NCBI GenBank assembly: GCA_902729315.2
Contig: LR746272.1
Coordinates: forward strand, 13,337,827-13,401,826
From: Spirodela intermedia
Lineage: Eukaryota > Streptophyta > Magnoliopsida > Alismatales > Araceae
Direction of reading: 5' to 3'
Length of the DNA stretch: 64,000 nucleotides
Part shown: positions 58,541 to 64,000 of the stretch, in pieces
Layout: each line of letters opens with the position of its first letter
Position numbering within the stretch: position 1 is the first letter of the stretch
The notes under the pieces: generated by a model
The model's input: only the letters and a program-made list of their open reading frames with translations
Databases searched by the model: none
What the model was told of the DNA's origin: nothing
Position numbers and translations under genes: made by a program

Positions 58541-58576
58541 CACAACAACGAAAGCACTTTTTCATTCTTTCATATA

Positions 58577-58680
58577 CTAGGGGCTATTCATTCAATATTT
58601 TCATTTTTAGAGGATAAATTTGCACATTTAAATTATGTATCAGATATACTAATACCTTATCCCGTCCATCTAGAAAACTC
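58577..58680 (+). pseudogene. matK: Plastid-derived matK fragment
   Basis: Translation gives [19 protein letters not shown] then [12 protein letters not shown], a well-known conserved stretch of maturase K. It stops abruptly after HLE. In the plastome, matK lies in the large single-copy region, far from rrn5. Confidence 0.85.
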
Positions 58681-58759
58681 AACATTGAAGTTTTAGAAAA
58701 AGACTAGAATTAGAATTCGTATTTAATTATTGTGTTGTAATAAAAAAATGGAGAATATT

Positions 58760-58941
58760 TCCTTTTTCAATTAAGATGGGATGATTCTTTGAATCAAAGA
58801 ATGATCAACAATATCAAGGTATATTGTCTCACTGATAGCTGGAGACAAGAGATTCAGGAAGATTTATTAAATCACATAGTTTGGGCTCCTAGAATATGGC
58901 GCCCTTGTGGCAATCTATTTGATTGTATCGAAAGGACCAAG
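58760..58941 (+). pseudogene. Plastid ycf1/ycf2-like fragment
   Basis: One open frame reads [20 protein letters not shown], then [19 protein letters not shown], then [16 protein letters not shown]. The first part recalls ycf1 and the second ycf2, so it may be two fused pieces. I am unsure of the gene assignment but fairly sure of plastid origin. It ends exactly where TTTAGGG repeats begin. Confidence 0.55.
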
Positions 58942-58969
58942 GTTTAGGGTTTAGGGTTTTTTTTTTTTT
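58941..58969 (+). repeat. Telomere-like repeat plus poly(T)
   Basis: Two and a half TTTAGGG units are followed at once by about 13 T. On the minus strand this is an A-tail followed by CCCTAAA units. Confidence 0.85.
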
Positions 58970-59209
58970 GGAGATAGATGCCACTTTCACCTCTCGACAT
59001 TGTGGTAGGGGTGCCTCTCGGCACATTTTTTGGAGCTGGGGGCATCTTGGCATGGTGATGGAGGGGTTCATAATATGTGCTGCCCATCTAGGGACTGCTC
59101 CCACCCGGGGACTTCCCAGAGAGGTCACCCATCTAGGGACTGCTCCCACCCAAGCACACTTAACTCTAGAGTTCTTATGAGATCCGATGGCAACTCTCCC
59201 ACTAAGGGG
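58970..59209 (-). repeat. 5S-rRNA-derived repeat unit 1 with minisatellite
   Basis: 59108-59190 is a diverged reverse complement of the cytosolic 5S rRNA (minus strand: AACTCTAGAGTTAAGTGTGC, GATGGGTGACCTC). Leftwards (58975-59075) follows one copy of the CTCTCGGCACATT...GGCATGGTGA minisatellite, then poly(A) on the minus strand. Rightwards lies a leader (CCCCCTTAGTGGGAGAGTTG). Confidence 0.65.
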
Positions 59210-59240
59210 GTTTAGGATTTAAGGTTTAGGGTTTAGGGGT
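59210..59240 (+). repeat. Degenerate telomere-like repeat
   Basis: TTTAGGATTTAAGGTTTAGG and a further unit: about four TTTAGGG-type units with errors. Confidence 0.75.
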
Positions 59241-59867
59241 CCATCTATGAGTGTACATAATAACATTTTGAATCTCCCATGTGGTTCGGCTCTAGGCTTT
59301 TTGATAATCAACCTCGAGCTCGAATCGAATGAAGATACTCCAATAATCACAAGTACCAATGGCTACATTTCCTTGAAAATGTCCAAGAGCTAAATATACT
59401 TTCTAGATGTCATCTAAATGGGGATGTTTTGTGGTAAAACGTCTAATCAATGCAAACTGAAATGCCTTAGCTAACTAACAGACCTCATTCAAAGAGAATG
59501 AGACTATTCTCATTCCTTCTTCCTCAATATAACCCAAGTTGGCTGTATTCTTGTAAGTCACTGGGCCCAAGTCTTGGCTAAGGGTTGAGTGGGTTGAGCC
59601 GACATATTAGGAATTTGTGTGGGCTGGGTTAGTATGAATGGGGCTTGAGTTTGGATCTGGGCTGGCTCTGCCCGCATAGGTCTTACTTTGGTAGTAATAG
59701 GCCGCACATGTGTTTGGGCCCAGATATCCTTGGGTTTTGTGGCCTTGGGTGTTGCTGCCTCAGCTTGAGCGGGTGCTGCCGCCACCATTGTGGCACCGCC
59801 CCCATCAGCCCCTGCTAGTCGATGCTAATTGATGAGTCGTCTCTGAAAAGAGACTGAGTGATCCTTT
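59241..59867. other. Unassigned DNA with a Pro/Ala/Gln-rich minus-strand frame
   Basis: A 76-codon minus-strand frame (59558-59788) is rich in Pro, Ala, Gln and Thr (PIPNMSAQPTQP-like). It has no recognised domain. It could be part of a retroelement ORF, but nothing supports that. Confidence 0.35.
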
Positions 59868-59900
59868 TCCCACCGCTTGTGCAGGCCCCCGTCAATTCCT
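59868..59900 (-). pseudogene. Organellar small-subunit rRNA fragment
   Basis: The + strand reads CCACCGCTTGTGC then GGCCCCCGTCAATTCCT, the reverse complement of the conserved 16S region near E. coli position 910-940. It is only about 33 bp with one mismatch. It could be plastid rrn16 or mitochondrial. Confidence 0.6.
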
Positions 59901-59936
59901 CCCGATCCGAAGCACCCCTTTTCCATTCATAGAGAG

Positions 59937-59974
59937 AGGGTTTAGGGTTTAGGGTTTTTTTTTTTTTTTTTTTT
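59937..59974 (+). repeat. Telomere-like repeat plus poly(T)
   Basis: Three GGGTTTA units run straight into about 20 T. Confidence 0.85.
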
Positions 59975-60603
59975 GATAACTATCTTGGGCTGAACTTCTC
60001 AGGAGGTCACCCATCCTGATACTTCACACACCCAAGCACTTTGGTGCCTCTCAAGCACATTCTTTGGAGATAGATGCCACTTGCGCCTCTCAACATCATG
60101 GCAGAGGCGCCTCTCGGCACATTCTCGGCATGGTGGGGGTGTCTTGGCATAGTGAGATGGATGCCACATATGCCTCTCAGCATGGTGGTAGAGGTGCCTC
60201 TCGACACATTCTTTGCTGGGGGCGTCTTGGCATAGTGAGATGGATGCCACATATGCCTCTCGCCATGGTGGCCGAATAGGCTCTCGGCACATTCTTCGGA
60301 GCTGGGAGCATCTTGGCATGGTGAGATGGATGCCACATATACCTTTCGACATGGTGTCAAGGGTGCCTCTCAACACGTTCTTCGATACTCAAGGCATCTT
60401 GGCATGGTGACATATGGGTTTATAACACATGCTGGGCAGCGATGCCTTTCAGCACATGCACAACAAGCGTCTTGCAACGCATGCACATGTACTGGGGGAC
60501 CTCCCAGGGAGGTCACCCATCTAGGGATTGACCCCACCCGAGCACACTTAACTCCGGAGTTCTTATGGGATTCGGTGGCAACTCTCCCACTAAGGTGGGT
60601 TGA
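59975..60603 (-). repeat. 5S-rRNA-derived repeat unit 2 with expanded minisatellite
   Basis: Minus-strand order: leader, 5S-like body (60577-60499: ACTCCGGAGTTAAGTGTGCT, GATGGGTGACCTCC), minisatellite (about 60430-60060), a second partial 5S piece (60030-59995: GGATGGGTGACCTCCTGAG), GCCCAAGATAGTTATC, then poly(A). The 5' 30 or so bases of normal 5S rRNA are missing. The body keeps box A-like and box C-like sequence. Confidence 0.65.
60060..60430. repeat. 83-87-bp minisatellite, about 4-5 copies
   Basis: GTGAGATGGATGCCACATAT occurs near 60152, 60235 and 60321, with a variant near 60066. Each is followed by GCCTCTCGGCACATTC-type sequence. Confidence 0.8.
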
Positions 60604-60791
60604 GGGTTTTTTTTTTTTTTTTTTGATAATTGTCTTGGGTTGAACTTCTCAAGAGGTCACCCATCCTGATACGCATGCACACGTACTCGGGGACTTCCCA
60701 GGGAGGTCACCCATCGGGGGACTACTCCTACCCGAGCACGCTTAACTTCGGAGTTCTTATGGGATCCGGTGGCAACTCTCCCACTAAGGGA
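60604..60791 (-). repeat. 5S-rRNA-derived repeat unit 3 (best preserved)
   Basis: 60691-60772 on the minus strand contains CCGGATCCCATAAGAACTCC, GAAGTTAAGCGTGCTCGGG and GATGGGTGACCTCC, very close to plant cytosolic 5S rRNA from about base 28 on. A second partial copy (60672-60645), AATTATC and a poly(A) of about 18 (60624-60607) follow. The minisatellite is absent in this unit. Confidence 0.75.
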
Positions 60792-60832
60792 GGGTTTAGG
60801 GTTTAGGGTTTAGGGTTTTTTTTTTTTTTTTT
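60792..60832 (+). repeat. Telomere-like repeat plus poly(T)
   Basis: Three and a half GGGTTTA units followed by about 16 T. The T run is the A-tail of the minus-strand LINE to the right. Confidence 0.85.
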
Positions 60833-62249
60833 AAAATGAAGAAATTTGATTGAGTGATAACAGTTTGACCTCATTCTGAGGTTACATAAGTGGTATCTCA
60901 TTCGCATAAGGGGCGAGGATGACATGGAGGGTGAAAGACCTCTTTTTTTAGAGGGGATGTGATAATACTGGAGATAGACTCCAGTTTGCTCATCATATTT
61001 GAAGAAACCAGTTGATCTGCATTTGGGTTGAAAGAGCCTTTGAGTTCATGAAGTTGGAATATCTGGTTGCCAATAGTAGGACGTGTAAACCTCCATGTTG
61101 TGCACTATGAGGTGTTCCTGTAAGAGAAGAATTTGCTGCAGTAAGTGGTTCTAAGAAAGAAATAAAATGATATAAAGTGGTAAGAAAATAGTTGTTAAGA
61201 CAGTGAGGAGTATAAAACTATGCTAGAGTATGACAATAAGCCCAAATATGAATTTGCCTTCTTAGTGCTGCACACGTCTAATCCCTCTGGCCAAGATCTT
61301 GTTAGTACCATCAGTTGTCGTACTTCCTCTAAATAGGTAAGGAACCTTTCACCCCACGAGGAATGACTTGGTCTCTTTTTCTAACTCTTTTCTTTTCTCT
61401 TATTCTCTCTCTCTTTTTTCTCTTTTTTTTTTTTTTTTTGAGGGCCTCTTCTTTTACCCTCCACTAATGCCCATTATTTGGTGTACAAGGGTAATTCTCT
61501 TTGGAGTCTAGTGATTGGGGGAAGGAAAATAGGTTGCTCACATTTTTTTTTTTTTTTTTTTTTGAGGGCCCTTTCCCTCATCCTCCACTAATTGTCTATG
61601 ATGGGCTAGTGATTCCGGGAAAAGAAGGAGGCTATCTCTCTTTTTTTTTTTTTTTCTTTTTTAAAAAGAGAGAAAGGGAGGGAGAAAGAAATAGAGAATC
61701 GAGAGAGAGAGAGAAGAGAGAGGGTTAATCCTATGGATATATATCATTTCCTTCTCATGGGTTCAAGCTGGCTGATGGTACTAATGAGATCTTGAGAGAG
61801 GTGCTAGGTTGACGATTCACAACTAGTTTGGCAGGTCTGATGTGCTATAGACCTATAGTTCAAAAGTGGGCAGATGTTAACATGTGCTGATAGTTCTATG
61901 TCCTCACTACTTGAGGGTGATAGATAATAGATGTGAGGTGATTATGAGGAGAGTAATGATTGGAAGTAGTGTACCCGAGTAGATTACGATGTGCCTTGTT
62001 GTCCATCTTGTGTTGATAGACAAAATGCATTCCACATCGGTGGTATGAGATGAGCGCCATGATGATGTCATGGTTGTGGCTTGTGATAGACCTAAAAACA
62101 GGAACAAAGGAAACACGTACCTATATCTCCATTGTGGTCTTCAGCGGCCAATAGTAACCACCCTTGATCTCTTCCAAGCAATACGCTACTACCGTGGAGG
62201 GGCCGGTAGTGGAGTGCGGTGTATGCGTAAAAAGGGTATGTCGAGTCGC

Positions 62250-62720
62250 TCAAGTTTATGAGCACCTCAGGCTGCGAGGGGAATGTCCTGCCAAAAAGAG
62301 AAGACTGTCCTCCGACGCGATCTGACTCCATACGTAGCAAGGGTGTCGGCTGTCTGATTCCCTTCTCGGAACTGATGCATAATGGTTGTGATGCGTCCTC
62401 GACATCGCATGGTGTCTGCCCAGATATTCTTGAGCCTCCAATGAGGACAAGAGTCTGCACGTAACATGTCCACTAACACTTTGGAATCAGATTCTAAGAC
62501 AATATTAGTAATATTTTGCTCCTCACAAAGAAGCAAACCATCCCGTATTGCCATAGCCTCTGTCTCAGTATTAGTTCGTATATTATAAAAGTTTGAAAAG
62601 GCAAAGAGAATGCATCCAGTACTATCACGTAAAATACCTCCTCCTCTAGGTGGTCCAGGGTTGCCTTGAGATGCTCCATCGACGTTGAATTTCCACTATC
62701 CAACCCTCGGTGGTGTCCAT
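62250..62720 (-). pseudogene. LINE RNase H domain
   Basis: Minus-strand codons give FNVDGASQGNPG (catalytic Asp), ETEAMAIRDGLLLCEE (Glu), VLESDSKVLVDML (Asp) and HQFREGNQTADTLA. These are the RNase H motifs of the plant L1 group that acquired this domain. The frame is split near 62560. Confidence 0.8.
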
Positions 62721-62920
62721 CTAACAAACCGGATAGTAGTCCAGGTCTGTGTAAGTATGATATGGAGTCCCCAAAGCCCAAAAGCCTCACAAACAGAACG
62801 CGAGCGTTTCATTTTGTTTGGCACTAAGGAATGAGTACTTCGAAGCCATTGTGTTACGTGCCTCATAATCTCTGTGACACGCATCACTTGGCCTGCAAAT
62901 CGAGATGAGTTACGTCCCTT

Positions 62921-63391
62921 TCATATTTCCCATAACATATATGCTTTGGAGATACAGATAAAGGGACTAAGTTTGACACTCGTCGGTGAGTCAATGACTT
63001 TCCTAAAGACCTCTAGTGGTGGTCTCGTAGGTCTGTACGAGAGCATTGGAAGCCAATTCGCTAGAAGTTGACGCCAACACTCGACAACGATATCACTATA
63101 GAAAAATAGATGTTCCATACTTTCGTCCATCGTGATGGAGCAACAATGACATCTCCTTTCCACCTCTTGATCGGTGACAATCACTCGATCGTCGGTGGGT
63201 AGTCCTCGGTACATGAACTTCCACAGGAAGAACGAAACACGAGGTGTGATGGCCGGATGCCATATGAGATTTTCCCAAAATGTCTTTGGGGAGTGGTTTC
63301 TAAAGTGCTCCCAAGAGGAGCTACAAGAGAAACTGCCATCTACAGTAAGTGTCCAGATGGGTTGATCCTCAGTAAAACTCGTCTCAGTCAT
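62921..63391 (-). pseudogene. LINE zf-RVT domain
   Basis: A 156-residue frame with FWENLIWHPAITPRVSFFLW, GLPTDDRV, CHCC and ESMEHLFFYSDIV, matching the zinc-binding reverse transcriptase region of plant LINEs (usual form: CxxC...E...HLFxxC). The last Cys of the HLFxxC-type end reads YSD, so the site is degraded. Confidence 0.8.
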
Positions 63392-63721
63392 GGTGATGGC
63401 TGGTAATAAGTCCGACGGTAGTCTATGCCTCTCAATAAGTAGACGAGTGTCTCCCTAGAGAAGCTGGGCTACCGTCAAGCGAGGCCAAGAGGATGTGAAA
63501 GTGGTAAAACTAGCCAATAGTGTGTCCTCTAGCCAAGTGTCGTACCAGGCACTAATCGCGCCTCGCCCTACTCGCCAACGAATAAGGGGCACCATCTCTA
63601 ACCAATGTCACTACCAGTCTGCCCATCGTTTGACTCCTTTGATGTCAGCCGGCTGTCGAGCCCACTCACCATACTTGGTTGACACAAAAGAGCCTAGCAC
63701 CGATGGTGTAGTCCTCATCCT

Positions 63722-63964
63722 TCAAACGAGTTTCTTTTGAAGCATGTTGAGTACATCTTGAGGGTGCCGAATATCTAGGCCACCCTCATCCGTAGGTCGA
63801 CATGCTTTCTCCCAAGAAACTCGACGTTGGCGACGAGGTCCCTCAAGTTGTCCATCCCAAAGGAAGGATGTGCATATCAGTCTAATAGTCTGTAAGACGG
63901 TGTCTGGTACCTCATTGACTGCCAAAAGCTGTAATGGCATGCTCATGAGGACATGGCGTATCAA
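63722..63964 (-). pseudogene. LINE reverse transcriptase C-terminal part
   Basis: Contains ICTSFLWDG and RVSWEKACRPTDEGGLDIRH, the conserved region after the RT core in plant L1 elements, next to PLQLLAVNEVPDTVL. Truncated by frame breaks. Confidence 0.8.
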
Positions 63965-64000
63965 TTGAATCCATCCTCCAGCGGATATAAGCTGTAACTT

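Larger units (their letters stand above)
60816..64000 (-). mobile_element. L1-type LINE, 3' part (RT end, zf-RVT, RNase H, 3' UTR, A-tail)
   Basis: Minus-strand order from the right edge: the C-terminal RT region (63964-63722, RVSWEKACRPTDEGGLDIRH), a zf-RVT region (63391-62921, WENLIWHPAITPRVSFFLWK), an RNase H domain (about 62720-62250), a long 3' UTR and a poly(A) tail at 60832-60816. The 3' UTR contains T-rich runs at 61421, 61542 and 61639 with a repeated GAGGGCC...CCTCCACTAAT segment. The frames are broken. The 5' part lies beyond the window. Confidence 0.85.

Noticed and set aside
60604-60791. A functional 5S rRNA gene
   Set aside because: The first 30 or so bases are missing and substitutions are present; only a derived repeat is supported.
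58941-60832. A true chromosome end
   Set aside because: The TTTAGGG tracts are only two to four units long and lie inside retroelement-rich DNA that continues on both sides.

Overview
The window looks like nuclear DNA of a flowering plant, most likely a monocot. Intron-containing receptor-kinase genes with GC-rich third codon positions sit in AT-rich intergenic DNA packed with Ty1/copia, Ty3/gypsy and LINE elements. TTTAGGG-type repeats and fragments of plastid DNA support this. The species cannot be named from the sequence alone.

The gene content is a degenerating tandem array of one family: L-type (legume-lectin) receptor-like kinases, all on the + strand. Two copies read as complete three-exon genes: copy B (19433-22665, 663 aa) and copy C (42062-45056, 672 aa). 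Copy A (2069-3953) has intact exons 2 and 3 but no exon 1 in the window. Copy D (47142-49921) is a full-length pseudogene with two frameshifts and a nonsense codon. Copy E (52359-56315) has a frameshifted exon 1, a 2.9-kb interrupted intron and no kinase. Remnants of 5' regions or lectin exons lie at 6457-7440, 33014-33822 and about 40390-41004. Segments A plus first remnant, B plus second remnant, and units C, D and E are paralogous blocks, so they supply empty-site comparisons for several transposon insertions.

Between the genes (left to right): a minus-strand copia element with a 176-bp LTR (1-1682); a compound solo-LTR-like insertion containing an inverted repeat (4306-6456); a decayed copia (about 7441-11560); an Athila/Tat-like gypsy 3' region (11881-13560); a 5'-truncated copia (15290-18570); a complete copia with both LTRs (23039-29721), itself split by a 1.5-kb solo-LTR-like element with a perfect 5-bp duplication; a small internally deleted copia with both LTRs (30070-33013); two more copies of the 1.5-kb element (36213-37767, 53958-55589); a 228-bp tandem repeat (38203-38886); a short solo LTR (50426-50640); and a very GC-rich block (53165-53957).

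The right end (56316-64000) is different. A decayed minus-strand copia runs into a mosaic of short plastid fragments (psaB, rrn16-trnI spacer, rrn5, matK, and a ycf1/ycf2-like stretch). This abuts TTTAGGG repeats. Then comes a cluster of 5S-rRNA-derived units with A-tails on the minus strand, interleaved with telomere-like tracts and a minisatellite. The window ends in a minus-strand L1-type LINE whose A-tail also abuts telomere-like repeats. This stretch is the most unusual part of the window.

If expressed, the lectin kinases would be plasma-membrane receptors: an extracellular legume-lectin domain, one transmembrane helix and a cytoplasmic Ser/Thr kinase, in a family widely tied to immunity and stress sensing. 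All functional statements rest on motif recognition by eye; no search was run.
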